Positions 27,763 to 36,245 of a DNA stretch of 64,000 bases are shown one piece after another. The stretch covers positions 1-64,000 of the forward strand of contig CANDNT010000015.1 in assembly GCA_947387485.1 (NCBI GenBank), in the 5' to 3' direction. Source of the stretch: Aquimarina rhabdastrellae (lineage in GTDB: Bacteria > Bacteroidota > Bacteroidia > Flavobacteriales > Flavobacteriaceae). The notes beneath the pieces are model-generated. The model searched no databases. It was not told where the DNA came from and was given only the letters and a program-made list of their open reading frames with translations. Positions within the stretch are counted from its first letter, which is position 1. The number at the start of each line of letters is the position of its first letter. Both the position numbers and the translations under genes were made by a program.

Positions 27763-28005
27763 TTATTGAAGCTGGAAGAATTCTATTGAAAAGTGAAGTA
27801 AAAAATAATAGAGGAAGAGAAAAAAAAGAGTTGTATAATAAATGATTTTGATAAATAAATTCTTTTGAAGAATGTGTATTTTATAAAATAAAAAAGATCT
27901 AAATATTAAATGTATTAATATAGAAAGAAGTCCAATAGGTAAAATGATAAAAAGAAAGAACAAAAGTAAAATTGCAGGAAAAGAACTTGGACCGGGCAAA
28001 AACAT
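27763..28005 (-). CDS. Possible small membrane protein
   Basis: This 80-residue frame begins MFLPGPSSFPAILLLFFLFI and contains two or three strongly hydrophobic stretches separated by basic residues. It occupies an otherwise empty gap between two minus-strand genes and could encode a membrane peptide. A/T-rich DNA read antisense often gives Phe/Leu/Ile-rich frames, so this may be spurious. No family is recognised. Confidence 0.35.
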   Translation of the reverse strand: MFLPGPSSFPAILLLFFLFIILPIGLLSILIHLIFRSFLFYKIHILQKNLFIKIIYYTTLFFLFLYYFLLHFSIEFFQLQ

Positions 28006-28026
28006 ATAATCTAATTGATGATGAAA

Positions 28027-28070
28027 AAATAATGACTACTTCTTTATATTTGAAGAAGCAGTCATTATTT
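28027..28070 (-). terminator. Terminator of the S28/S37-type protease gene
   Basis: The minus strand forms an AAATAATGACT...AGTCATTATTT stem with one internal mismatch and then a run of T. Confidence 0.8.
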
Positions 28071-28088
28071 AATGATTAAAATAGGATA

Positions 28089-29378
28089 TTAATTTTTTAG
28101 CCAATTTTCTAGAGTATTCATGATTTTTTGTTGATCAGCTTCAGGAAAATCTTTAATTCGTGTACTATGAGAACCTTTAGGTAAGACCATCATTAAAGCA
28201 TCAAGATGAGGTTGAGGAGAAGGTCTACATGAAGCCCAAGTGTCGTATTCACCATAAATATATAGAATTTGATTACCTTTTTGCTCAGCATAATTACGAA
28301 CCTTTTTGATATAGTTAGGATTATAAGTAAGGTCAACACCTTTTGGCGCAAAACGTAAATTAGAACTACTTTTTACAGCTTTTAGTAAATCTTTTACAGG
28401 AGTAAAATCAAATCCATAATAACCTAATTCTCGAGCATGTTGATAAAAAGAAGGAAGATAGCGATGATATGATGCATCACTATAAAAACTAATACCTACT
28501 ACCTTATTTATATAATCAAATAAAACTTTTGGAGTAGCAGAAGCTTCTGGTATTTCTTCACATTTTTCACCCCATTGCCAGAATGAAAAAGAGAATTCTA
28601 AAGCAGCATATTCTAGTGCTTCTTCCATAGAAACTTCTGTAAAAGACAATTGTTTTTCGGTAACATGTTTTTTGATCTCAGATAATAGTGCAATTCTGTT
28701 CTCTAATAAAGCACGTTGAAAAGCCTTTATCTTATCACGACATTCTTGAGTTCCTACAGTATTGATATGGGTGGTTGTTCTCGGATCTTCTTGAGTATTA
28801 ATTAATGGGGCTACATAAGGCACAGCGATATCAATATCTTTTGGATATTTTGATTTATAAATAAGGACAGTTTCACCACCCTTACTAATACCTGTAGAAA
28901 TAAACTTTCCAGAATAAAGTAACTTTAATTTTTTGATGATTTGATGATAATCTTCGATAGCTTGATCATTAGTTAAATAGTTCCAAGGAATAGGAGTCGG
29001 ACGTGATTTTCCATAAAAACGATATTCAACCTGTACTTGATTAGCCGATAATCTAGAGCTTAATTCATACGTTTGAGGTCGAGCGCTATAACCTTCGGTA
29101 ATAAAAACAGTAGGTTTTTGATAACCACTATGAGAAATATAGATATAATGATCAAAATGACCAGCTTTTGGATTATGATGATCTAAAGGTTGTGAAAGTA
29201 TTACTTGGTAAGAATCAGTAAAGTGATCTTTGATTGTTATCTCACTAATTTTAGCATTAGGAAATAAAGTTGATAATTGTTGTTTAAAAGATAAACCTTC
29301 AAACTGAATTCTTTTTGAAGCACAAGAAGAGAAAACTAAAAAAATAAATAAGAGTGATAATGAGGATATAGATTTCAT
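28089..29378 (-). CDS. S28/S37-type serine peptidase lipoprotein
   Basis: This 429-residue protein has a lipoprotein signal (LVFSSCAS, lipid on Cys19) and an alpha/beta-hydrolase fold. The nucleophile elbow is TGISKGGET (Ser165), and later segments GEYDTWASC and KGSHSTRI would supply Asp and His. The family (PS-10 / S37, related to S28 prolyl carboxypeptidases) cuts tripeptides or Pro-containing peptides from N termini. It would act at the cell envelope, fitting the other secreted proteases and the hydroxyproline genes next door. Exact specificity is not visible. Confidence 0.85.
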   Translation of the reverse strand: MKSISSLSLLFIFLVFSSCASKRIQFEGLSFKQQLSTLFPNAKISEITIKDHFTDSYQVILSQPLDHHNPKAGHFDHYIYISHSGYQKPTVFITEGYSARPQTYELSSRLSANQVQVEYRFYGKSRPTPIPWNYLTNDQAIEDYHQIIKKLKLLYSGKFISTGISKGGETVLIYKSKYPKDIDIAVPYVAPLINTQEDPRTTTHINTVGTQECRDKIKAFQRALLENRIALLSEIKKHVTEKQLSFTEVSMEEALEYAALEFSFSFWQWGEKCEEIPEASATPKVLFDYINKVVGISFYSDASYHRYLPSFYQHARELGYYGFDFTPVKDLLKAVKSSSNLRFAPKGVDLTYNPNYIKKVRNYAEQKGNQILYIYGEYDTWASCRPSPQPHLDALMMVLPKGSHSTRIKDFPEADQQKIMNTLENWLKN

Positions 29379-29598
29379 AAAATCGCAAGCATAAAATTAA
29401 TAAGGGAATATCTGAAAAATTGAGAAATAGGGAAAGCTTAATGTGATATAAAATTATCCATATGTAATATGATTTTATTTAAATGAGATTAAAATCGGTT
29501 TAAAAAAAGCAAAACTTATATTTTTATAAAGAAAAGGCGATAATATTTTCTCGTATTAGCGATAAACATTATTACCATTAAAAAGAGATAATATAATT

Positions 29599-30567
29599 AT
29601 GGAACCGATTATACAGATAAGTGATACCTTTATAAATGAACATACAGATTTTAATGAATTGGTAACAGTAATTAAAGAAGGGTTTCTTTCTAAAGAATTA
29701 CAAATACCCATGAGACATCATCATGACTTTGCAAATCCAGAAGTTGATGCAGATTCTACTTTATTGTTAATGCCAGCATGGAATCCTAGTAAAGATGCAG
29801 GAGTAAAAATAGTAACTGTGAGTCCAGAAAATGGAAGGTTTGATTTACCATCGATACAAGGAACGTATATCTATTTAGACGCTACCAAAGGATCTATAAA
29901 AGCTATACTAGAAGCAAAAGCGTTAACTGCAAAACGAACTGCAGCAACATCAGCATTGGCTTCGAGTTATTTATCAAGAACAGATGCATCATCCTTATTA
30001 ATGATAGGTACAGGAGCATTATCTATTAATCTTATTTTAGCACATACGGCAGTAAGACCGATTACAGAAGTGTATGTTTGGGGACGTAATATAGAGAAAG
30101 CACAAGTGATTTGTGACCAATTATCTAAAGAGAAATTTACTATAAAAGCTGTAACAGCAATAGAAAAAGTGATAAGTAAAGTAGATATTATCTCATGTGC
30201 AACATTATCTAAAACACCATTGATATTAGGTGAATATCTTACAAAAGGACAACATATAGATTTAGTAGGAGCATACAAGAAAGATATGAGAGAAGCAGAT
30301 AACGGTACAGTGCAAAAAGCAAATGTGTATCTAGATACATATCAAGGAGGATTAAAAGAAAGTGGCGATATAGTAATACCAATTCAAGAAGGAGTATTAA
30401 AAGAAGAAGACATTAAAGCTGATCTATTTGAATTGTGTGAAGGAAAAAAAGAAGGAAGAATAGACGACGATCAAATTACAATGTTTAAATCAGTAGGGCA
30501 CGCTCTTGAAGATCTGGCTGCGGCAACGTATTATTATAAAAAACATGAAACTTTAGTAACAGCATAA
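29599..30567 (+). CDS. Ornithine cyclodeaminase/mu-crystallin family, likely pyrroline-2-carboxylate reductase
   Basis: This 322-residue protein has the family core: an N-terminal substrate domain with PMRHHHDF and the ALTAKRTAATSALAS stretch with the catalytic Lys/Arg, and a Rossmann domain (LLMIGTGALSINLILAHTAV, VYVWGRN). Members include ornithine cyclodeaminase, alanine dehydrogenase-like enzymes and NAD(P)H-dependent delta-1-pyrroline-2-carboxylate reductase (LhpI). The next gene, 26 bases downstream, encodes a trans-3-hydroxy-L-proline dehydratase, whose product is pyrroline-2-carboxylate. LhpI is therefore the best inference. Confidence 0.82.
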   Translation: MEPIIQISDTFINEHTDFNELVTVIKEGFLSKELQIPMRHHHDFANPEVDADSTLLLMPAWNPSKDAGVKIVTVSPENGRFDLPSIQGTYIYLDATKGSIKAILEAKALTAKRTAATSALASSYLSRTDASSLLMIGTGALSINLILAHTAVRPITEVYVWGRNIEKAQVICDQLSKEKFTIKAVTAIEKVISKVDIISCATLSKTPLILGEYLTKGQHIDLVGAYKKDMREADNGTVQKANVYLDTYQGGLKESGDIVIPIQEGVLKEEDIKADLFELCEGKKEGRIDDDQITMFKSVGHALEDLAAATYYYKKHETLVTA

Positions 30568-30593
30568 AGATTACTAAGAATAAAAGTAAAACT

Positions 30594-31673
30594 ATGACGA
30601 CGACAACACAATTAAATACATATCAACGAATATTAGAAAACACAGATTTTAATATACCAAAAGATTGGTTGCAAATCAAAACTATTGATATGCATACAGG
30701 AGGGGAACCATTAAGAGTAATCGTAGATGGTTTTCCAGAGTTAAAAGGGAATTCTGTACTAGAGTATCGTAGATATTGTAAAGAAAATTATGATTATTTA
30801 CGTACAGCATTGATGTTTGAACCCAGAGGACATGCAGATATGTATGGTTGTATTTTGTTACCACCTAATGATGAAGAAGGAGATTTTGGAATCATTTTTT
30901 TACATAATGAAGGATATAGTACTATGTGCGGGCATGCTATAATTGCAATTTCGACTTTAGCTGTAGAAATGAATTGGATTACAGTACAAGAAGGTGATAA
31001 TATTTTAAAGATAGACGCTCCTTGTGGAAGAATAACTTCATATACTAATGTGAAAAATGGGAAAGTAACTGGAGTTCGTTTTCATTGTGTACCAAGTTTT
31101 GTAGTAGGATTAGATCGAAATGTAGAAGTAGAAGGCTTAGGAACAGTAACCTATGATTTGGCTTATGGAGGTGCTTTTTATGCATACGTAAATATGGATA
31201 AAAATAATTTTGATTTTGATCTTACACCAAATTCATATCGTTCGATAATAGCAAAAGGAATGGATATAAAGCATGCCGTAATGCAGGCAGATAAAGAAAT
31301 ATTACATCCTTATGAAGAAGATCTAAGTTTTTTATACGGGACAATTTTTATAGGTGATGCAGTGACTAATCCAGTAGATAGCCGTAATGTTTGTGTTTTT
31401 GCCGAAGGGGAAGTAGACCGTTGCCCTACAGGATCGGGAGTATCAGGGAGAGTAGCAATTCATCGTGCTAGAAAAGAAGTTGATTTTGGAGAAACATTTA
31501 CAGTAGAAAGTATTACAGGATCAGTTTTTAAAGGTTCATTAGTAACCGAAGAAGATTTTGGACCATTTAAAGCAGTAATCCCTCAAGTTGAAGGAACAGC
31601 ACATATAACAGGAATGCAAACCTTTGTAATTGATCCGGATGATCCAATGAAAGATGGATTTATTTTAAGATAG
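30594..31673 (+). CDS. trans-3-hydroxy-L-proline dehydratase (proline racemase family)
   Basis: This 359-residue protein has the proline racemase fold, with IDMHTGGEPLRV near the N terminus and first catalytic residue Cys112 in TMCGHA. At the position of the second catalytic Cys (DRSPCGTG in racemases and hydroxyproline epimerases) it has DRCPTGSG, so Thr279 replaces Cys. In the known family a Cys/Thr pair marks trans-3-hydroxy-L-proline dehydratases, which release water to give pyrroline-2-carboxylate. A Cys lies two residues earlier (Cys277), so residual epimerase activity cannot be excluded. It probably works with the reductase encoded just upstream to make L-proline. Confidence 0.85.
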   Translation: MTTTTQLNTYQRILENTDFNIPKDWLQIKTIDMHTGGEPLRVIVDGFPELKGNSVLEYRRYCKENYDYLRTALMFEPRGHADMYGCILLPPNDEEGDFGIIFLHNEGYSTMCGHAIIAISTLAVEMNWITVQEGDNILKIDAPCGRITSYTNVKNGKVTGVRFHCVPSFVVGLDRNVEVEGLGTVTYDLAYGGAFYAYVNMDKNNFDFDLTPNSYRSIIAKGMDIKHAVMQADKEILHPYEEDLSFLYGTIFIGDAVTNPVDSRNVCVFAEGEVDRCPTGSGVSGRVAIHRARKEVDFGETFTVESITGSVFKGSLVTEEDFGPFKAVIPQVEGTAHITGMQTFVIDPDDPMKDGFILR

Positions 31674-31681
31674 AAAAAAGA

Positions 31682-31714
31682 AAAGAGCAACTAAGACTTT
31701 TTTAGTTGCTCTTT
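31682..31714. terminator. Bidirectional terminator after the hydroxyproline genes
   Basis: AAAGAGCAACTAA pairs perfectly with TTAGTTGCTCTTT around a seven-base loop, with A/T tracts on both sides, between convergent genes. Confidence 0.85.
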
Positions 31715-31737
31715 GGTTTTATAAAACTCGTATATCC

Positions 31738-33501
31738 TTAAGAAGCTTGCGTTTGGGCTTCTTGAATAATATTAAGACCACTTATAATTAAGTGTCGTAT
31801 GTTTGGTTTAGCAACTTTTAAGGCTTCAAGATGATTTAATACTTGTTGAGTAAAAGCGAGATCAAGATCATAAACTAATTCATAAATTTCTAGAGCTAAT
31901 AGCCAATCTTCTTGATGAGTGCCTTTTAAAATATCAAATACGCCTTCGAGAGAAAAAGTACTGTTTTTACCTTCTCTAATATTTCGTACTGCAGCATAAA
32001 GATCATTTAACTCCTGTTGTTCAGGAGTAAGTGTTACTTTGATAGTAGTAGAAGAAGGAATATGGTTAACCAAATCAAAAGAAGTATCATCAGCTGGACC
32101 AGAGAAAGCAGAAACTATATGCTTACCTACAGCTAGATCAAAAGTACCCCATTCTGGTTTGAAAAGATATTCGTCTTTATATTTGATAGTACAATCTTCA
32201 AAGCGAATAATAATTAATTCACCTTTAATATTACGCATTCCAGTAACATTTAATCCTTCTACAGTAATACCACTTTCAAATTCGAAAGCAATACGTTTAC
32301 CATCATAAAAGTTATATGCTTTAAGATCTCTAGGAGACATATTTTCAATCGCGAGATTGATACCTTTTAATTTACCAAGAGGAGAACCAAAACCATCTGG
32401 ATGAGTAGCTATACCGTGACCAGTAATTTCTTTTTCTCTATAAGATAAAGCAGTAGGACCTGTCGTTTGAAAATAAATAACCTCGTTATCTTCATTCTTG
32501 ATCATACGAGTAAAAACTCCAGAAATCTGTAATCCGGTACTCAATTCAATAGTACCTAGATTTTCTGATTCGACAAGTTTTGCTAACCCTTTATGACCTC
32601 CAGTACGCAGAGCCATAGTATTTGCAAACTCTTCAAGTACTTGAGAAAGATATGCAAAATCTGGTGTTACATAAAGTTGAGGTTGAGGTTTGGTAATATC
32701 AAAATCTTGATACGCAGCCTCTGGAGAATACGGTAATTTCTTTACATTATCTGTCATACACCACTCGCTTTCGCCTATAGAAGAAAGTAAACCTGCACCA
32801 TAGATTTTTGGATCTTCGACACTACCTATAAGACCATATTCTACAGTCCACCAATGAAGGTTACGTATTAATGACATCTCAGAAAATTCTTGAGGTTCAT
32901 TTTGTAAACGTTCAACCTCAGCTTCAGCCTCAGCTATTTCTTCAGGAGTAGAGGTAGGTGCTTCTTTTAAGATAGAGAGAAGGCGTACCGCTTCATACAT
33001 TTCATAATCTTTTTTAGACGAAATAGCTTTACTACCTATTTTACCAAAACGTCTTAAGTATTCAGCATAATCAGGATTAGCAATAATAGGAGCATGACCA
33101 GCACCTTCATGAATGATATCAGGAGCAGGAGTATATTCTATATTTTCGAGCTGCCTAATATCCGATGCGATAACTAAAATATTATAAGCTTGAAATTCCA
33201 TAAAAGCATTAGGTGGGATAAACCCATCCACTGCTACGGCAGCCCATCCTATTTTTTGTAAAATACGATTCATACCATACATACTAGGGATGTGATCTAT
33301 AGAAATCCCTGTTTGTTCCAATCCATTAAGATAAGACTCATGGGCAACTTTACTCAACCAAACAATGTTTTTACGCATGACATAACGCCATACAGCTTGA
33401 TTAATAGGAGTGTAATCCTCATAGTTTTGAGGTTTGATATATTGCTTTAAATGATCAGGTAATTTATCTATTAAAGGATTAGTAACGATCGTATCAGACA
33501 T
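31738..33501 (-). CDS. phhA: Aromatic amino acid hydroxylase (phenylalanine 4-monooxygenase)
   Basis: This 587-residue protein contains the biopterin-dependent hydroxylase core in its first 320 residues. The iron ligands are in HEGAGHAP (His131, His136) and WWTVEYGLIG (Glu221), and FMEFQAYNILVIASDIR helps to define the family. It converts phenylalanine to tyrosine. About 260 residues follow that are not part of the usual bacterial enzyme (about 260-300 residues in total), including a beta-rich part and a helical C terminus. Similar long forms are known from other Bacteroidota, to my recollection. It is monocistronic. Confidence 0.88.
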   Translation of the reverse strand: MSDTIVTNPLIDKLPDHLKQYIKPQNYEDYTPINQAVWRYVMRKNIVWLSKVAHESYLNGLEQTGISIDHIPSMYGMNRILQKIGWAAVAVDGFIPPNAFMEFQAYNILVIASDIRQLENIEYTPAPDIIHEGAGHAPIIANPDYAEYLRRFGKIGSKAISSKKDYEMYEAVRLLSILKEAPTSTPEEIAEAEAEVERLQNEPQEFSEMSLIRNLHWWTVEYGLIGSVEDPKIYGAGLLSSIGESEWCMTDNVKKLPYSPEAAYQDFDITKPQPQLYVTPDFAYLSQVLEEFANTMALRTGGHKGLAKLVESENLGTIELSTGLQISGVFTRMIKNEDNEVIYFQTTGPTALSYREKEITGHGIATHPDGFGSPLGKLKGINLAIENMSPRDLKAYNFYDGKRIAFEFESGITVEGLNVTGMRNIKGELIIIRFEDCTIKYKDEYLFKPEWGTFDLAVGKHIVSAFSGPADDTSFDLVNHIPSSTTIKVTLTPEQQELNDLYAAVRNIREGKNSTFSLEGVFDILKGTHQEDWLLALEIYELVYDLDLAFTQQVLNHLEALKVAKPNIRHLIISGLNIIQEAQTQAS

Positions 33502-33654
33502 GAGTTAAATAGGATAAAATATAAAAGGCGAAAAATAAGAGTTTTATTTAAATTATAACCTAAAGAATGTACTACAAAACTGTTAAAAAAGTGATATAAA
33601 GAAATTGATAAAATGTAAGAAAAGAGCTTTTTTAGTAAAACGCTAACATTTATT

Positions 33655-33676
33655 ATCAGTATTTCCTTGTACATTG
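33655..33676 (+). promoter_or_regulatory. Conserved promoter-like element before the 33713 peptide
   Basis: ATCAGTATTTCCTTGTACAT followed by TG nearly repeats the segment before the M36 protease (9932-9952), differing by three substitutions and one T. In both cases it ends 30-40 bases before the start codon. Confidence 0.4.
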
Positions 33677-33712
33677 TAAGAGATAAAAAAACAATATAAA
33701 ATCAAATCAATT

Positions 33713-33916
33713 ATGATTACAAAAATTTCAAAACTAGAAGGAGTTAAAACATTAGCAAAAACAACACAAAAAGAAATTAAAGGAGGATTCGTTTTTGAAG
33801 AAGTATGTGGGCCAGAAGATCTAGCTTGTATAGGATTTGATATCCTTAAATGTGTAGATGGTCGATGGAGATGTGTAGCAAATCCTAACGATCCAAATAA
33901 TCCACAAGAATCTTAA
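33713..33916 (+). CDS. Double-glycine leader peptide with four-cysteine core
   Basis: This 67-residue product has the leader MITKISKLEGVKTLAKTTQK ending in KGG (residues 23-25). The core has four Cys spaced C-x6-C-x7-C-x6-C and an Asn/Pro-rich tail. The leader matches the consensus of the six-cysteine cluster at 57.5-58.6 kb, while the core differs. It has its own promoter-like element and terminator. It is likely exported after cleavage at GG; activity is unknown. Confidence 0.75.
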   Translation: MITKISKLEGVKTLAKTTQKEIKGGFVFEEVCGPEDLACIGFDILKCVDGRWRCVANPNDPNNPQES

Positions 33917-33942
33917 TTCGATAATAATCTTTTATTAAGAAT

Positions 33943-33987
33943 AAAATCAAAAGACTATGATGTTTAATCATGGTCTTTTGATTTTTT
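33943..33987 (+). terminator. Terminator of the 33713 peptide gene
   Basis: AAAATCAAAAGAC and GTCTTTTGATTTT form a long stem extended by ATGAT/ATCAT, followed by T residues. Confidence 0.85.
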
Positions 33988-34032
33988 AACTAGATATGTG
34001 TTAAAAAATTATCTATAAATCATGTTATTTAT

Positions 34033-34040
34033 TAGTTTTG
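34033..34040 (+). promoter_or_regulatory. -7 box before the lysyl-endopeptidase-like gene
   Basis: TAGTTTTG matches TANNTTTG, 29 bases before the ATG. A TTA rather than TTG is at the expected -33 position. Confidence 0.5.
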
Positions 34041-34069
34041 TAGATTAGTTCATTAAAATCTTAATAATT

Positions 34070-35695
34070 ATGAAAATAAAACTATTACTATTATTACTAC
34101 TAGTTACTTTTGGTATTCAAGCCCAAATAACGAATGAGGGAGAACCAAAAAGTTGGTCATTAGCAGCGAAAAAAAATACACAGCCGATAATGATGCCAGA
34201 ATTTAATCTAGAAGAAGTACAAAAAGAAGATGAAATTAATGATTTAGACGAATCTAAACCATGGAGATTTGGATATGAATATAAAGTAGATCTAGGTTTA
34301 AACAATTCAGGAGTATGGGATGAGTTATCTAATGGAGATAGAATATGGAGAATAAATATTATCTCTAAGGGAGCAAAAACAATGAATTTTGTTTTTGATA
34401 AATATCAAGTTCCAACTGGGGCTACAGTATACTTATATAATAATGACAGAAGTGATTTGTTAGGAGCATATACTAATGTAATGAATAATGAAGATGAAAT
34501 GCTAGGAACATGGATGGTTGAAGGTGAAAATGTATGGATAGAGTATCATGAACCAGCTAAAGTAAAAGGACAAGGGAAATTAAATTTAACTAGAGTGGTG
34601 CACGGATATAGATCAATAACAGATGCTGAAGTACAACAAAAAGCTTTGAATAGTTCTGGGAGTTGTAATTTAGATGTAGATTGTTCAATAGGAAGTGATT
34701 TTGATCCATTAAAAGAACGATTAAAGCATTCAGTTGCTTTTATTATTATGCAAGGATTTGTATGTACAGGAACTTTAGTTAACAATACAAATAATGATAA
34801 AACACCTTATTTTTTAACAGCTAACCATTGTAATGCTGGAGCTGAGTCAACATGGTCATTTAGATTTAATTGGATTAGTCCGAATCCATCTTGTGCTACT
34901 ACAGCTAATAGTACAGATGCAACCGTTAATCAAACAACAAGTGGAGCAACTAGATTAGCAACTAATTCTAATACTGATGTTAGATTATTACAATTAAACA
35001 GCATAGATGATTCTTGGGATTTAGAATGGGCTGGATGGGATAGAACAGATGATTTTCCATCATACGTAGTAGGTATACATCACCCATCTGCAGACATCAT
35101 GAAAGTATGTAGAGACGATTCAGCTGTAATAAAAAGAACAAATACAATAAGTGGGTCTTCAGCAGAGACGTGGGAGATCACAAGTACTGGAGATGGATGG
35201 GAATTAGGTGTAACTGAAGGAGGATCTTCTGGTTCAGCATTATTTAATGAAAATGGGCATGTAATTGGGCAATTATATGGAGGAGCAGCAGCTTGTGCTG
35301 GAACAGTAGATAATGATGCTAGAGATTTTTACGGAAGATTTGCACTTTCATGGAACGAAAATAATTTTGCAACATGGTTAGATCCAGCAGGAACAGGGCA
35401 AACAACTTTAGATATGTTAACACAAACATTAAGTGTAGAAGATAGAGTTTTAGCAGATAATATACAGTTGTATCCAAATCCATCTAATGGAAGGTTAAAT
35501 ATTAATAATACTTCTGGTAATAAAATAATTTATACAGTGTATAGTATTTTAGGACAAGAAATTAATAAAGGAGAATTAGCTTTCGGTAATGAAGAAATTG
35601 ATCTGTCTTCACATAGAAACGGAATGTATTTTGTATCATTAGAAGATACAACTACAGGAGGAAAGATTACAGAAAAAATATTATTGAATAAATAA
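34070..35695 (+). CDS. Secreted lysyl-endopeptidase-like S1 serine protease, T9SS type A sorted
   Basis: This 541-residue protein has a signal peptide (TFGIQAQ), a propeptide with a jelly-roll-like fold to about residue 205, and a trypsin-fold domain. The apparent triad is His253 (LTANHC), Asp303 (NTDVRLLQL) and Ser387 (EGGSSGSALF). The C-terminal 80 residues (LYPNPSNGRLNI to ITEKILLNK) are a type A T9SS sorting domain. The conserved Cys and domain order recall Achromobacter/Lysobacter lysyl endopeptidase. Lys specificity is likely but not proved. It would be released at the cell surface to digest protein. Confidence 0.88.
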   Translation: MKIKLLLLLLLVTFGIQAQITNEGEPKSWSLAAKKNTQPIMMPEFNLEEVQKEDEINDLDESKPWRFGYEYKVDLGLNNSGVWDELSNGDRIWRINIISKGAKTMNFVFDKYQVPTGATVYLYNNDRSDLLGAYTNVMNNEDEMLGTWMVEGENVWIEYHEPAKVKGQGKLNLTRVVHGYRSITDAEVQQKALNSSGSCNLDVDCSIGSDFDPLKERLKHSVAFIIMQGFVCTGTLVNNTNNDKTPYFLTANHCNAGAESTWSFRFNWISPNPSCATTANSTDATVNQTTSGATRLATNSNTDVRLLQLNSIDDSWDLEWAGWDRTDDFPSYVVGIHHPSADIMKVCRDDSAVIKRTNTISGSSAETWEITSTGDGWELGVTEGGSSGSALFNENGHVIGQLYGGAAACAGTVDNDARDFYGRFALSWNENNFATWLDPAGTGQTTLDMLTQTLSVEDRVLADNIQLYPNPSNGRLNINNTSGNKIIYTVYSILGQEINKGELAFGNEEIDLSSHRNGMYFVSLEDTTTGGKITEKILLNK

Positions 35696-35714
35696 TAATA
35701 CTCAAAACAGCAAT

Positions 35715-35750
35715 AAAAAAGAGCCTTCTAATTTTTAGAAGGCTCTTTTT
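35715..35750. terminator. Bidirectional terminator
   Basis: AAAAAAGAGCCTTCTAA pairs with TTAGAAGGCTCTTTTTT, a strong stem between convergent genes. Confidence 0.9.
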
Positions 35751-35752
35751 TA

Positions 35753-36160
35753 TTAGTTTATTTTTTTTCCAATTATAGCTAAAACGCCATCATTTTTATA
35801 TAATAATAATTTGCCAGATTGTATTTCTTTGGTAGTAATAGTATTTAAAGTATTCAAAAATAGTTGTTCATATTTCATATCACTAGGACAAAACTTTTTA
35901 GTAGTGGTTTGCTGAGAAAAAGAAATATTTTTTTTATCCGAAGAATATTTTGAAGAATAAGAATTGCATGAGGCATTACCACTTGCGATATGTTCTATAT
36001 CATTAAAAGAAATAGTGATTTTTTTGCTAGTTACATCTTCATTTAATAAAGAAATAACCTGATAAGAACCGTTTAAACTGTTTTCAGATGTAATTGTTGA
36101 TTTTTGTGTACTTGTACAACTTAAAATGCAGCATAAAAGCAGAGAATAATAAAACTTCAT
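35753..36160 (-). CDS. META-domain (HslJ-like) lipoprotein
   Basis: This 135-residue protein has a lipobox (LLCCILSCTS) and a META-type fold: LNGSYQVISLLNEDV, ASGNASCNSYSSKY and a TKKFCPSDMKYEQLFLNTL segment typical of the family's Cys-containing loop. META proteins are small envelope proteins linked to stress or novobiocin tolerance in E. coli. The role here is not known. It is divergent from the TetR regulator gene. Confidence 0.8.
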   Translation of the reverse strand: MKFYYSLLLCCILSCTSTQKSTITSENSLNGSYQVISLLNEDVTSKKITISFNDIEHIASGNASCNSYSSKYSSDKKNISFSQQTTTKKFCPSDMKYEQLFLNTLNTITTKEIQSGKLLLYKNDGVLAIIGKKIN

Positions 36161-36216
36161 GATTTTGAAAATTAAAATTTAAATCAAAGATAAGACAGTA
36201 TAATAGAATTTAAAGC

Positions 36217-36224
36217 TATTTTTG
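36217..36224 (+). promoter_or_regulatory. -7 box of the TetR regulator gene
   Basis: TATTTTTG fully matches TANNTTTG. A possible TTG start codon at 36222 overlaps it and so could not be transcribed. This decides for the ATG at 36246. Confidence 0.6.
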
Positions 36225-36245
36225 AAAGCTTATAGAAAACAATTA

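Noticed and set aside
30594..31673. Annotation as proline racemase or 4-hydroxyproline epimerase
   Set aside because: The second catalytic Cys position is Thr279, which fits trans-3-hydroxy-L-proline dehydratase.
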